This document shows, one piece after another, positions 7,213-16,066 of a stretch of 30,821 bases of DNA. This DNA is from an uncultured Lachnospiraceae bacterium (GTDB lineage Bacteria; Bacillota; Clostridia; Lachnospirales; Lachnospiraceae). How positions within the stretch are numbered: position 1 is the stretch's first letter; each line of letters starts with the position of its first letter. The position numbers and the translations under genes were made by a program. The DNA is taken from positions 1-30,821 of the forward strand of contig CAJUAA010000046.1 in assembly GCA_910584205.1 (NCBI GenBank), written 5' to 3'. The notes beneath the pieces are model-generated. The model was not told where the DNA came from and ran no database searches. It saw nothing but the letters and a program-made list of their open reading frames with translations.

Positions 7213-9242
7213 TTGTTTTCTGCAACTTTTTCTTCCGCTTTCGGAAAAGTCATGGTCACCTTGAACAGATCCCCGTCCAGATAGATGCTGAAGGTACCTT
7301 TCTGCAGCTCGGTCAGATCCTTGGCGATGGACAGCCCCAGTCCGCTTCCCTCCGTGCTGCGGGACTCGTCGCCTCTGGTGAAGCGTTCGGTCAGCTCCTC
7401 CGCGGAGATATTCAGCGGCTGCTCGGATATGTTTTTCATGGACAGCACCGCCGACCCTCCCTCCTCGGACAGATCCAGATAGACGCGGGTGTAGGGCATG
7501 GCGTATTTTTCCACATTGCGGTACAGGTTTTCGATGATCCTCCACAGACGCCGGCCGTCCGCTTCCACGCAGAGCGGCGTCTCCGGGTAACTGGCGAGGA
7601 AGGTCAGCCCTCTGGCCGCGAAACGCTCCGCGAACTCCCCGCTGGTCTGCAGGAGAAGCTCTTTTAAGTCGATCCGGTGCATCTCCAGCGTCACATTGCC
7701 GGAGCTTGCCCGGGACGCCTCCACCAGATCCTCTGTCAGCTGCTTTAAACGCTGGGATTTCTGGTCCAGTACCTTCAGATATTCCTGCGCCTTCGGATTG
7801 TCGATCTTCTCCCGCTTCATCAGGTCCACATAGTTGATGATGGACGTGAGAGGCGTCTTCAGGTCATGGGACACGTTGGTGATGAGCGCCGCCTTCATGC
7901 GTTCGCTCTTCATCTGCTCCTGAAGGGCGCTTTTTAAGCCTTCCCCCAGATTGTTGACCGCCTCCGCCATCTGGCGGCTGCCCGGAGACAGATGTTCCGT
8001 GGGGATGCTGGTCTCTCCTTCCTCCCCCGACGCCAGCGCCTGCACGCCCTGCAGAAGCCGGTCCCGCTGGACCTCTTCCCAGATCAGAAGCCCCAGGATC
8101 ACAAGGTTGTAGAGCAGAAGCACCATACCGGCCACCATCCCTTTTCCAAACAGGACGAAGAGCAGCGCCTGAACCAGTTCATAGGCCCCGAACAGCAGGA
8201 CGATCCGCACCGCCGCTCTGGAATGCAGAAACAGATGCTCCGCCATCCGGCCGATGTACTCCGTAAATTTCCAGCACAGGTACAGAAAGGTCAGCAGGAG
8301 AACCGCCGCGCATACAGCCATAGTCTTCAGGTGGGAGCGGGCAAACATCCTCGCCTGCTCATACTCTTCCGCCTGCCGCGCCATCTGGTCCACCACGGGG
8401 AAGCTTGTGTCGATCCCCACGTACACCTGATACTCTCCTTCCAGATGGACGTTCCAGTCGGTCAGCAGGGAATGGGTATTATAGGAATAAAACTCCCCGA
8501 TGTCCTGCTGGCGCACTTCGCCGGTACGGCTGTCATACCGGTAATAACTTCCGTACTGGAAGAAACGCCCGTCCAGGTCTTCCCGGCTGGTATCCGGGCC
8601 CTGGAGTTCCGGTACGTTCGTGTAGATGCGCCCGTTCCCCAGATCCTGCAGCGCATAGCGCACATTGACCGTCCCGTATGCCCAGTCCTTCTTCGCCTGC
8701 TGGTAATCCGCCACATCCTTTTTCAGGATCTCCATGGCCTCCAGCACCTGGCTGACCACCACATTGTAGGACTCGTCGCAGGTCTTGGCATAGTCCTGGA
8801 TGCTGCCGTAGCCGATGGGATGGTACAGTTCCTGAAGCACCCGGTTCTGTATGGAAGGCCCCTGCAGGCTCCACTGATACAGGTCCTCCATCCGGTAGCA
8901 GATCCCCCCGTCCTCTCCCTTCGGCGGGGTCGTATCATAGACCGTACGGTCCCTCAGATAATCCGGAATCCGGATGATCCGGTTGGAATCGTAGCTTCCG
9001 TCCTTTTCCATCCGGCTGCTCCTTGCCGCCGCCTGCACGGCGCCGTAGATCGCATCCGACGCCTGCTGCGCATACTGCTCCGACTCCAGATAGGTTCTTC
9101 CCTGTATGACGTCCTTCCATGTCTCCTGGCTGTACCCGCTCTGGGCACACAGCATCAGCTCCGCCGCCAGCACCGCGGCTGCCGCCAGGTTCACCGCTGC
9201 CAGAAAGCCTCTTGCCAGCAGCTGATATCCGTTCTTTTTCAT
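7209..9242 (-). CDS. Membrane sensor histidine kinase with large extracellular domain
   Basis: The 677-residue protein has a first membrane helix at about 11-32 and a long extracytoplasmic sensor region (33-303) with no family I recognise. Three more hydrophobic helices follow (about 306-325, 345-366 and 368-388). Next come a linker and the HisKA domain, with phosphoacceptor His459 in NVSHDLKTPLTS, and an HATPase domain with a degenerate N box NLYRNVEKYA (572-581) and G box GSGLGLSIA (632-640). The start overlaps the stop of the response regulator gene (ATGA), so the two form one operon and a pair. The multi-helix block between sensor and kinase is unusual compared with the two-helix EnvZ layout. 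The signal is unknown, and no obvious target gene is adjacent. Confidence 0.88.
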   Translation of the reverse strand: MKKNGYQLLARGFLAAVNLAAAAVLAAELMLCAQSGYSQETWKDVIQGRTYLESEQYAQQASDAIYGAVQAAARSSRMEKDGSYDSNRIIRIPDYLRDRTVYDTTPPKGEDGGICYRMEDLYQWSLQGPSIQNRVLQELYHPIGYGSIQDYAKTCDESYNVVVSQVLEAMEILKKDVADYQQAKKDWAYGTVNVRYALQDLGNGRIYTNVPELQGPDTSREDLDGRFFQYGSYYRYDSRTGEVRQQDIGEFYSYNTHSLLTDWNVHLEGEYQVYVGIDTSFPVVDQMARQAEEYEQARMFARSHLKTMAVCAAVLLLTFLYLCWKFTEYIGRMAEHLFLHSRAAVRIVLLFGAYELVQALLFVLFGKGMVAGMVLLLYNLVILGLLIWEEVQRDRLLQGVQALASGEEGETSIPTEHLSPGSRQMAEAVNNLGEGLKSALQEQMKSERMKAALITNVSHDLKTPLTSIINYVDLMKREKIDNPKAQEYLKVLDQKSQRLKQLTEDLVEASRASSGNVTLEMHRIDLKELLLQTSGEFAERFAARGLTFLASYPETPLCVEADGRRLWRIIENLYRNVEKYAMPYTRVYLDLSEEGGSAVLSMKNISEQPLNISAEELTERFTRGDESRSTEGSGLGLSIAKDLTELQKGTFSIYLDGDLFKVTMTFPKAEEKVAENN

Positions 9243-9940
9243 GTTGCCTCCTGTTGTTTCTCGATCTTGTACCCCACGCCCCAGACCACCTTGATGTATC
9301 TGGGATCCTTGGGATTGATCTCGATCTTTTCACGGATATGGCGAATATGTACGGCTACCGTATTGTCTCCCCCGATGGCCTCCTCGTTCCAGATCCGTTC
9401 ATAGATCTGGGAGATGGAAAATACCCTGCCCGGATTCTGGACCAGCAGAAGCAGAATCCGGTATTCAATGGGAGTCAGCTTCACCGGTTCCCCGTCCACG
9501 GTCACTTCCTTGCGTTCATCATCCATGAACAGCCCGCCGATCCGGAACGTGGACGGCCTGGTCTCCGTCATCGCTCCCAGCTGCGTGTAGCGCCGGAGCA
9601 GGGATTTTACCCGGGCGGTCAGTTCCAGCGGGTTGAAGGGTTTGGTGATGTAGTCGTCCGCCCCGATGTTCAGCCCCAGGATCTTGTCCACGTCCTCCGA
9701 TTTGGCGGACAGGAAGATGATCGGCACGCTGTTGTTCTCCCGGATCTTCATGGTGGCCCGGATCCCGTCCAGGCGCGGCATCATGATATCCAGCAGAAGC
9801 AGATGCACCTCGTTCTCCTCCAGCATCCGGATGGCTTCCAGCCCGTCGTACGCCTTCAGTACCGTATAGCCCTCCTGGCTCAAGTAGATCTCGATCGCAT
9901 CCACGATCGCGCGGTCGTCGTCACATACCAGTATGTTCAT
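9239..9940 (-). CDS. OmpR-family response regulator
   Basis: This is a 233-residue two-domain regulator. The receiver has acidic residues Asp7-Asp9, phosphoacceptor Asp51 in LLLDIMMPRLDG, and Lys in DDYITKPFNP. The C-terminal winged helix (about 130-228) includes LTPIEYRILLLLVQNPGRV and the recognition region DNTVAVHIRHIREKIE, ending with VWGVGYKIE. It resembles VanR-type regulators of Firmicutes. It is cotranscribed with the kinase gene through a 4-nt overlap, and GGAGAGACGAAT before the ATG provides the ribosome binding site. Regulated genes cannot be inferred from the neighbourhood. Confidence 0.92.
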   Translation of the reverse strand: MNILVCDDDRAIVDAIEIYLSQEGYTVLKAYDGLEAIRMLEENEVHLLLLDIMMPRLDGIRATMKIRENNSVPIIFLSAKSEDVDKILGLNIGADDYITKPFNPLELTARVKSLLRRYTQLGAMTETRPSTFRIGGLFMDDERKEVTVDGEPVKLTPIEYRILLLLVQNPGRVFSISQIYERIWNEEAIGGDNTVAVHIRHIREKIEINPKDPRYIKVVWGVGYKIEKQQEAT

Positions 9941-9965
9941 ATTCGTCTCTCCTTTTCTGTCTACA

Positions 9966-9994
9966 GTTATATCATTTCATTTTTAAGATGTAAG
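9966..9994 (-). promoter_or_regulatory. Promoter of the two-component operon
   Basis: On the minus strand CTTACA (9989-9994) and TATAAC (9966-9971) are separated by 17 nt, and the regulator ATG lies 25 nt downstream of the -10. The match to sigma-A consensus is moderate (4/6 and 5/6). Confidence 0.6.
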
Positions 9995-10018
9995 CAGTAA
10001 AACTATTAAGATTTCTTT

Positions 10019-10062
10019 AAAAAAACAGCGGTCCGGCATCCCCCATGGGGCTTCCGGGCCGC
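10019..10062 (-). terminator. Intrinsic terminator after the M29 peptidase gene
   Basis: Read on the minus strand, GCGGCCCGG and CCGGACCGC (outer arms at 10028-10036 and 10054-10062) enclose a CCCCATGGGG palindrome and are followed by a run of seven T residues. This is a strong rho-independent terminator for the operon above it. Confidence 0.85.
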
Positions 10063-10074
10063 ATGCGCCTGTCG

Positions 10075-11205
10075 TTATCTGGATGTTCCTCCGGTCAGCT
10101 GCTCCGGGTTCAGGCATTCCAGCTCCGGCAGCACAAACCTGCCGTCCTTCCGGATCAGCCGGCCGTCAAACCAGATCTCCCCGCCGCCGTATTCCGGCCT
10201 CTGGATCAGCACCAGATCCCAGTGGATCGAAGAGCGGTTGCCGTTTTTCGCCTCCTCATAGCAGTTGCCTGGCGTAAAATGGATGGAACCCATGATCTTC
10301 TCGTCAAACAGGGTATCCTTCATGGGCTTCAGAATGTGCGGATTGACTCCGATGGCAAATTCTCCCACATAACGCGCTCCCTCGTCCGTGTCAAACACCT
10401 GGTTGATACGCTCCGTATCATTTGCCTCCGCTTTTACGATCTTTCCATTTTCAAATGTCAGGCGGATCTTTTCATAGGTAAAACCCTGATATACGGAAGG
10501 AGTATTATAGGAAATCGTCCCGTTAACGGACTCCCGCACCGGAGCCGTATACACTTCCCCGTCCGGAATGTTGCACTCTCCGGCGCACGGAATCGCCGGG
10601 ATTCCCCTGATGGAAAAGGCCAGGTCCGTCCCCGGCCCCGTAAGCCGCACCCGGTCGGTCCGCTCCATCAGCTCCACCAGAGGCTTCATGGCCTCCGCCA
10701 TGCGGCTGTAGTCCAGATTGCACACTCGGAAATAAAAATCTTCAAAGTCCTCGGTGCTGGTCCCCGACAGCTGCGCCATGGCGTCGTTGGGGTAGCGCAG
10801 GACGACCCAGCGGGTCTTCGGCACCCGGATATCGTGATGGACCGGCGTGGAGTAGTACTGCTCGTACAGCGCCATGCGCTCCGCCGGAACGTCCGACAGT
10901 TCCGACACGTTGCCGCTTCCCCGGATGCCGATATAGCAGTCCATCCGGGACATTTCCAGCGCGTCCACCTGCGCCATCAATTCCAGCTGCTCCTTCGTGC
11001 ACTCCATCAGCCAGGCCCTCTGAAGCTGCGGGTCCGTATAATGTACGAACGGAATCCCTCCCGCCGCATACACCTCCCGGACCAGCTCCTTCGCCAGCTG
11101 CCTGGTGCTCTCTCCTGTATAGTGTATATAGACTCTGTCCCCGCCTGTCACCCGGCAGGAATAATTCACAAGTCCTTTTGCCAGTGTCCTGATCCTTGTA
11201 TCCAT
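10075..11205 (-). CDS. M29-family (AmpS-type) metallo-aminopeptidase
   Basis: This 376-residue cytoplasmic exopeptidase removes N-terminal residues from peptides using two divalent metal ions. The metal-site motifs of the M29 family are visible in order: Glu217 in NIPDGEVYTAP, Glu282 in YVGEFAIG, His309 in GSIHFTPGNCY, and His328/Asp330 in SSIHWDLV. The length is typical (370-410). The ATG at 11203-11205 is preferred because GGAGG precedes it by 5-6 nt; a start 6 codons upstream would overlap that site. It is the last gene before a strong terminator and may share a transcript with the larger genes upstream, although 57 nt separate them. Confidence 0.9.
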   Translation of the reverse strand: MDTRIRTLAKGLVNYSCRVTGGDRVYIHYTGESTRQLAKELVREVYAAGGIPFVHYTDPQLQRAWLMECTKEQLELMAQVDALEMSRMDCYIGIRGSGNVSELSDVPAERMALYEQYYSTPVHHDIRVPKTRWVVLRYPNDAMAQLSGTSTEDFEDFYFRVCNLDYSRMAEAMKPLVELMERTDRVRLTGPGTDLAFSIRGIPAIPCAGECNIPDGEVYTAPVRESVNGTISYNTPSVYQGFTYEKIRLTFENGKIVKAEANDTERINQVFDTDEGARYVGEFAIGVNPHILKPMKDTLFDEKIMGSIHFTPGNCYEEAKNGNRSSIHWDLVLIQRPEYGGGEIWFDGRLIRKDGRFVLPELECLNPEQLTGGTSR

Positions 11206-11262
11206 CGTAACCTCCTGTTGCATTTCTTATGCGTTCATCCGCCGGCCATCCTCAGAACCGCG

Positions 11263-13776
11263 TCACAGTCCCTCCTGCGGCAGGTATGTGAAAAACAGAT
11301 TCCCCGCCTGCTCAAACATGGCGGCGCTGTCCTTCATGCCCATCCGTACGGTCTCTGCCTGTCCCGGCTCATAGCAGATGATGTTCTGGGCGTCATATCC
11401 GGTAATCACCACCGCCCCGCCGGTATCCGTGATGCCGATGACCGGAACCTGCCGCGCCGTATAATACAGCGCCATGCGGAGGCTGCAGCCGGGAAGCAGG
11501 CAGCTGCTCTCTCCCAGCTCCCGTTCCATGATCTCATAAAATCCCATGCCCTCCGCCATCAGAGCCTGTACATCCGTATAGATCTGCCGGCTGCGCAGCA
11601 GAAGCTGCAGGCAGTCCGCCCGGCTGTCTCCCGTGCTCTCCGGCGCATCCTGTCCGTCAAAGCCTTCCAGCTGCGTTTTCGACGGACGGTTCCAGCGTTC
11701 CCACAGAAGTTTTGTTCCGTCATACCATACCGTACCCATGCCCTCATGGGCGCACTGCACGGCTCCGGCCAGCGTGTCAAAGCCCGCCGCCGTTCCGTTG
11801 TAGCCCCATGCGAACAGATATTCGGCTCCCTGCTTCTCAGGCCGGAGCATCCGGTTCTCCTCGTACAGGACCATGCGTACTACCGGACGCTTCATGGAAC
11901 CGTTCTTTAATGTTCCCTCATAATAAAAAAGATATTCGTTTCGTTTTACTTCATCGCCGGCTACCCTGAGATCCAGCTTCACATCCACCGGCTCGCTTGT
12001 ATAGGTGATCGGTTCCGGCCGCGCCTCCGTCCAGGAACCGTCCTCTCCCATCTCCACACAGGACAGGTCGATCCGGTTCTCCGCAATGGATACGCCGGTC
12101 ACGTATTTTCCCCTGGCTGCATAGTCGAATTCCCGGATCTCGTCGCCGGAATGGCTCCTTATGATGACCCGGTGCATGGGGATCAGCTTTCTGCCCGCCG
12201 GATCCACACGCACATCCTCCCGCCTGGCCGTCCCGTAGATGAAATCTTCCTCCATAAAGCCCAGCGCCTTCAGAATCTCCCCCGACTCCGTGGTGATCTG
12301 GTTGATGATTCCGTTGCGGGTATTCAGAAGGCTGATATCCCCGGCCTCTTCGTCAGTCCACGCCGCCAGACTTCCGTCCTCCGACACCTGGATATCCTCT
12401 TCCCGGATATGGTCCTCCAGAATCTGCACGGAGCAGTCCTTCAGATCGATCCGGAGGATCATCCCCCGGAAGGACAGCCACGCCGTATCCCGGTCGTTCA
12501 CCGCCGAAAGGCTGCCCAGTTCCTCCTTTACCACTTCGTAGGGCCGGTCACTGGGCAGGAAATACCGTTCCTCCACTGTATTCATCAGCGCGTCATAGTG
12601 GCAGAGCAGGACCCCGCACATTCCCTCGTACAGCCCCCGGTCCATATAGCCGTAGACCAGGAAATCCATGCTTCCCGGATCATCCACCTGGAGGATCCGG
12701 AAATCATGCGCATTATACTGTCCCCTGGCGTCGTCCCCGTCCTCAAAACCGTACACCAGGCTCAGCCGGTTCTGCCCGAAATCATAGCTCCAGAGCTGCC
12801 CCTGCTGGACGAAGCCGACCACGTTTTCCTCTTCGTTCTTCCGATAGTTGACCGGACGGCTCTGGATGCCGAAATCGATCTTCTTGTCCTCTACGATCTG
12901 GCTTCCCACAGAGAAGACGCGCTCTGTGGTCCGCTCATAATTCTGCAGGTACATCTGAGTCTGGGTGTACTGGACGCAGTAAGCCTCCGTCACCTGATAG
13001 ATCTCCTTCGTCTCCGTATTCTGCATCCGGTAATCCCAGGTCATCGACACGATATTTCCGGAGAAATCCGTAAAGCGCAGTTTCTCTTCCGTGATCTGCT
13101 CCACGGACATCTCGCCCCAGACCACCGCCCGCGGATAGGAATGGATGTTCACGTATCCGTAATTTTTCCCGTCCGTGCTGTTGTCCGGCTCCAGCTTCCG
13201 CAGAAGCTCATGGTTCGTATCCTTCTGAAATGCGGCTTCGTGAAACCGCTTTGCAAAATCCACGCATTCCGCTGTGTGGTTCTCGCCCAGATACATGATA
13301 TGGGAATAAAAACAGATCTCACCATGCTCCTCCGTCTCTGTCGTCAGAATGAGCAGATACCGCTTTCCCTGTTCCATCAGATCTTTAAAATCCAGCTCCA
13401 GCCGGATGTATTTCCCGTCGTCCTCCGACGGCAGGTCCCGGCTTTTCTCAATGAGGCGCTCCCCGTCCAGGCTGCGCACTTCGTAGGCCCAGCCGTTCAT
13501 ATGGGCGTTGTACTTTTCCACCGCGATACGGAGGTGATGGTCCTCTGAAAGTCCCAGGACCGATTCCTTCATATAGCTGCCGTCCATGGGCTCCACATAG
13601 GCATGCATCTCATTGTACAGCCTGCCGTCTGCTTCTGCGTAGGCGACCGGCAGCGTGGCCTCCGCCATCACCGCGGTCATATCCCGGTTTCCCATATAGG
13701 TTGTATAACTCATAAAACCTGCTCCCGCCGCAAACGCCAGCAGGATGGTCACGATTCTCAAAATCAGTTTCTTCAT
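11263..13776 (-). CDS. Large membrane-anchored protein with C39-like C-terminal region, function unknown
   Basis: The 837-residue protein begins with one N-terminal membrane helix (about 5-24, LILRIVTILLAFAAGAGFMSYT), so the rest is probably outside the cytoplasm. The long middle (about 300-650) contains many beta-strand-like segments of the type seen in beta-propeller repeats (for example GSLAAWTDEEAGDISLLNTRNG). The last 110 residues resemble a papain-like C39 peptidase fold, with ALYYTARQVPVIGITDTGGAVVITGYDAQNIICYEPG and a closing GNLFFTYLP. The usual catalytic His before AVV is a Gly here, so it may be inactive. Fold statements are by eye and moderate at best. GGAG precedes the ATG. It follows the small gene at 13849-14301 by 72 nt. 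Confidence 0.8.
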   Translation of the reverse strand: MKKLILRIVTILLAFAAGAGFMSYTTYMGNRDMTAVMAEATLPVAYAEADGRLYNEMHAYVEPMDGSYMKESVLGLSEDHHLRIAVEKYNAHMNGWAYEVRSLDGERLIEKSRDLPSEDDGKYIRLELDFKDLMEQGKRYLLILTTETEEHGEICFYSHIMYLGENHTAECVDFAKRFHEAAFQKDTNHELLRKLEPDNSTDGKNYGYVNIHSYPRAVVWGEMSVEQITEEKLRFTDFSGNIVSMTWDYRMQNTETKEIYQVTEAYCVQYTQTQMYLQNYERTTERVFSVGSQIVEDKKIDFGIQSRPVNYRKNEEENVVGFVQQGQLWSYDFGQNRLSLVYGFEDGDDARGQYNAHDFRILQVDDPGSMDFLVYGYMDRGLYEGMCGVLLCHYDALMNTVEERYFLPSDRPYEVVKEELGSLSAVNDRDTAWLSFRGMILRIDLKDCSVQILEDHIREEDIQVSEDGSLAAWTDEEAGDISLLNTRNGIINQITTESGEILKALGFMEEDFIYGTARREDVRVDPAGRKLIPMHRVIIRSHSGDEIREFDYAARGKYVTGVSIAENRIDLSCVEMGEDGSWTEARPEPITYTSEPVDVKLDLRVAGDEVKRNEYLFYYEGTLKNGSMKRPVVRMVLYEENRMLRPEKQGAEYLFAWGYNGTAAGFDTLAGAVQCAHEGMGTVWYDGTKLLWERWNRPSKTQLEGFDGQDAPESTGDSRADCLQLLLRSRQIYTDVQALMAEGMGFYEIMERELGESSCLLPGCSLRMALYYTARQVPVIGITDTGGAVVITGYDAQNIICYEPGQAETVRMGMKDSAAMFEQAGNLFFTYLPQEGL

Positions 13777-13848
13777 ATTCTGTTATCTTCTCCAGATTGG
13801 ATATTTGTAATCATCTGCTTTCTATTTTAACAAGCTTTTTTTCCACGG

Positions 13849-14301
13849 TCAATACAGCATTCCCCCCGACCGGCTGCGATTCTTCTTCCTGCGCCGGAGC
13901 ATCTCCTGGAGGAGCAGCACTCCGATCAGGTCCTGAAGTTCCTCCCACGCCGGGGCTTTCTCTCCAAAATCTTCGTTTTTTCCGGCGTTTTCCCATACCT
14001 CTTTGGACTTCATCAGCAGCGACAGCCGGTCCGGATATTCATCATACATCATGCTCCCCGGATATTCCAGACGCATGCAGGTCTCTTCCACATAGGGCTG
14101 CAGCCGCCTCGCCATCAGCGGATACAGCTCCCGAAGCCGTCTGGTGTCCATCTCGTCTTCCATCTGTTCCGGTGAATTCCACATGTTCCAGTAGCTCATC
14201 TGATCTCCGTACGGATACAGCCATGGAAACGCCCGCTGTTCGGGGCCCATGGCACAGGGAGAGTTCAGATAATAGGGATTCCATTCCCTGTTTTCTTTCA
14301 T
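13849..14301 (-). CDS. Small Tyr/Met/Arg-rich protein of unknown function
   Basis: The 150-residue product is not assigned to a named family. Its N-terminal third is rich in Tyr, Trp, Pro and Met (for example WNPYY, FPWLYPYGDQMSYWNMW). The middle carries LQPYVEETCMRLEYPGSMMY then DEYPDRLSLL. The C-terminus is a helix ending in a strongly basic run (LIGVLLLQEMLRRRKKNRSR). No signal peptide or membrane helix is seen. This composition recalls spore-coat or spore-associated small proteins of Clostridia, but that is only an impression. ATG 14301 follows GGAG at 9 nt spacing; a TTG 15 nt upstream is possible but overlaps that site. It is the first of a run of minus-strand genes leading to the C39-like protein. 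Confidence 0.7.
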   Translation of the reverse strand: MKENREWNPYYLNSPCAMGPEQRAFPWLYPYGDQMSYWNMWNSPEQMEDEMDTRRLRELYPLMARRLQPYVEETCMRLEYPGSMMYDEYPDRLSLLMKSKEVWENAGKNEDFGEKAPAWEELQDLIGVLLLQEMLRRRKKNRSRSGGMLY

Positions 14302-14379
14302 AAAACCCAGCTCCAATCTGTTTTCCTATATCATCACTATATGCAGGGAAAGTCAGCCGGGTTCAACAGGACAGGCAAA

Positions 14380-14401
14380 GGGGGCTGCTTTCGCAGCCCC
14401 C
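14380..14401 (-). terminator. GC-rich hairpin after ridA, probable weak terminator
   Basis: GGGGGCTGC and GCAGCCCCC form a perfect 9-bp stem with a 4-nt loop immediately after the ridA stop. Only three T residues follow on the minus strand, so termination may be inefficient and some readthrough into the next gene is possible. Confidence 0.55.
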
Positions 14402-14408
14402 GGACCGT

Positions 14409-14777
14409 CTATCTTACCGCGATCGCTTCGACCTCGCACAACACTCCTTTGGGAAGTTCTTTCACCGCCACGCAGCTTCTGGCCGGCTTTGACACAAAAT
14501 ACCGCGCATACACTTCGTTAAATGCGGCAAAATCACCCATATCCGCCAGAAAACAGGTGGTCTTTACCACCTTCTCATAGCCGCTGCCCGCCGCCGCAAG
14601 GATCTCTCCCACATTTTTGCAGCTCTGCTCCGCCTGCGCCGCGATCCCCTCCGGAACCTGCCCGGTGGCGGGATCCAGCGGAATCTGTCCGGACGTATAG
14701 ATCATCCCGTTTACTTCATATCCCTGAGAATAGGGGCCGATGGCTCCCGGGGCTTTGTCTGTGGCTATCACATTCAT
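14409..14777 (-). CDS. ridA: RidA-family reactive imine deaminase
   Basis: RidA hydrolyses reactive enamine/imine intermediates such as 2-aminoacrylate, made by pyridoxal phosphate enzymes, and so protects other enzymes from damage. The 122-residue protein is of typical length and full. It contains APGAIGPYSQG at the N-terminus, YTSGQIPLDPATG, and the C-terminal signature Arg100 in KPARSCVAV with CEVEAIAV (Glu115/Glu117), where the substrate-binding Arg and catalytic Glu of the family lie. It is cytoplasmic and forms trimers in known homologues. The start follows GGAGGACAGAGAAC. It is apparently a one-gene unit with a hairpin behind it. Confidence 0.93.
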   Translation of the reverse strand: MNVIATDKAPGAIGPYSQGYEVNGMIYTSGQIPLDPATGQVPEGIAAQAEQSCKNVGEILAAAGSGYEKVVKTTCFLADMGDFAAFNEVYARYFVSKPARSCVAVKELPKGVLCEVEAIAVR

Positions 14778-14871
14778 GTTCTCTGTCCTCCATTGTCTGT
14801 TTTTTCCTCATTTTACTCCATGCCCTGCCGTTTCGCAAGGAGAAATTCTTTCGGAAGCCGCCGACCTGTGA

Positions 14872-14946
14872 TATAATGTCACCAACTGAAGCGAAGCGGA
14901 AGTTGATGACCTGCGCGAGCATCAGCGAGCTTCCTTATAATATAAT
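14872..14946 (+). promoter_or_regulatory. Probable promoter region and leader dyad of the lipoprotein gene
   Basis: Three TATAAT matches occur on the plus strand, at 14872-14877, 14936-14941 and 14941-14946; none has a good -35 box at 16-18 nt. Between them an imperfect dyad joins GGAAGTTGATG (14898-14908) with CATC (14920-14923) and CTTCC (14930-14934). Which -10 is used cannot be told. The gene starts 34 nt after the last one, behind GAAAGGAACC. Confidence 0.4.
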
Positions 14947-14979
14947 GAATAAACAATCTTACCGACGAAAGGAACCTTT

Positions 14980-16062
14980 ATGAAAAATCATATCATCCGG
15001 ACATCCGGAACCAGACTCTGCCTTCTGCTTCTCCTCTCCTTCCTCTTTCTAAGCGGCTGCTCCGCTCCCGGCCCTCGGACAGACGGGCTCCTGCCGGATT
15101 CCGAATCTCTGTCCCCGAACGAAGAAGCGCCGGATACCGGGACCGGCACGCCATCTCCCTCCGAAGAGGACGTTCCAGCTACTGCTCCGGCAGATCCGCC
15201 GGATGCCCCGGCCCCCGCCGACGCTCCGGTCCCCCCTGAAACGGCGGAGACGGAAGAACGCCCCGAAGACACTCCTTCCGCCTCCCCGGAGATCCTGGCG
15301 CTGCTGGACGGCATCGTCTCCCCTTCCATGTCCGAATACGAAAAGGTGAAGGCCATCCACGACTATCTGGTGATCCACGTAGATTACGATTACGAAAATC
15401 TTTCCGCCGGCACCCTTCCGGACTCCGCCTTTACCGCGGACGGCGCGCTGCTTGCGCATTCCGCCGTGTGCGAAGGATACGCAAAGGCGTTTTCCCTGCT
15501 CTGTGATCTGAGCGGCGTGGAAAATACGCTGGTCTACGGCACCGCGGACGACGGCACCGGCGTCCAGTCCCACGCGTGGAACCAAGTCCGGGTCGACGGG
15601 GCCTGGTACAACATGGACGTCACATGGGACGACCCGCTGATGAACGGCCGTGTGGTCACGGACGGCTCCAACATGATCTATGACTATTTCCTCGTACCGG
15701 ATACGGTGCTGGTGGGAAACCACACGGCGGAAAGCGCCGCAAAGCTTCAAGCCTGTACTTCCGACCAGTATATGGAGCAGAACCGCCGGATGACCATCGA
15801 GCCCTGGCTGACAGATCCCTGTACCTTCACGGACAGCAGCGAAGAGGTACAGGCCGCCATCGGACAGTACCTGTCGGACGGCGTTTCGGAATTTCAGCTT
15901 GTCTGCGACACGGCGTCCCAGGACCCGGAGGCGCGGGCGGAATTCGTCCTGAACCAGGTCAAGGAAACCATGGAGGCCCTCGGCCTGTACGGACAGATTT
16001 CTGTGGAAACCCAGTACGGAATCGCGGATTATGCGGTGATCAACGTGACCGTTACCCGGTGA
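14980..16062 (+). CDS. Lipoprotein with transglutaminase-like domain
   Basis: The 360-residue protein starts with a lipoprotein signal ending in FLSGC, so Cys27 is probably lipidated and the protein sits on the outer face of the membrane. A low-complexity Pro/Ala/Glu/Asp/Thr-rich linker follows (about 30-105). The transglutaminase-like fold (about 106-225) has the complete triad: Cys164 in SAVCEGYAKAF, His198 in QSHAWNQVRVDG and Asp213 in YNMDVTWDDP. The C-terminal 130 residues have no recognised family. Proteins of this type act as surface peptidases or cross-linking enzymes; the substrate is unknown. It stands alone on the plus strand. Confidence 0.88.
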   Translation: MKNHIIRTSGTRLCLLLLLSFLFLSGCSAPGPRTDGLLPDSESLSPNEEAPDTGTGTPSPSEEDVPATAPADPPDAPAPADAPVPPETAETEERPEDTPSASPEILALLDGIVSPSMSEYEKVKAIHDYLVIHVDYDYENLSAGTLPDSAFTADGALLAHSAVCEGYAKAFSLLCDLSGVENTLVYGTADDGTGVQSHAWNQVRVDGAWYNMDVTWDDPLMNGRVVTDGSNMIYDYFLVPDTVLVGNHTAESAAKLQACTSDQYMEQNRRMTIEPWLTDPCTFTDSSEEVQAAIGQYLSDGVSEFQLVCDTASQDPEARAEFVLNQVKETMEALGLYGQISVETQYGIADYAVINVTVTR

Positions 16063-16066
16063 CCGG

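Noticed and set aside
7992..9404. Long open frame on the plus strand (470 codons)
   Set aside because: It is antisense to the histidine kinase, whose H, N and G boxes are clear. The plus product is rich in His, Gln and Arg without motifs.
10045..11910. Very long open frame on the plus strand (621 codons)
   Set aside because: It lies opposite the M29 peptidase and the C39-like protein, which have clear motifs, good ribosome binding sites and normal composition. The plus frame gives a His/Arg/Pro/Leu-rich product with no family features, a typical shadow in GC-rich DNA.
12151..13548. Long open frame on the plus strand (465 codons)
   Set aside because: It is opposite the membrane-anchored 837-residue protein, with shadow-type composition and no ribosome binding site.
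14898..14934. Riboswitch in the lipoprotein leader
   Set aside because: Only one imperfect dyad is visible, with no conserved motif of a known riboswitch class and no terminator or sequestering stem.
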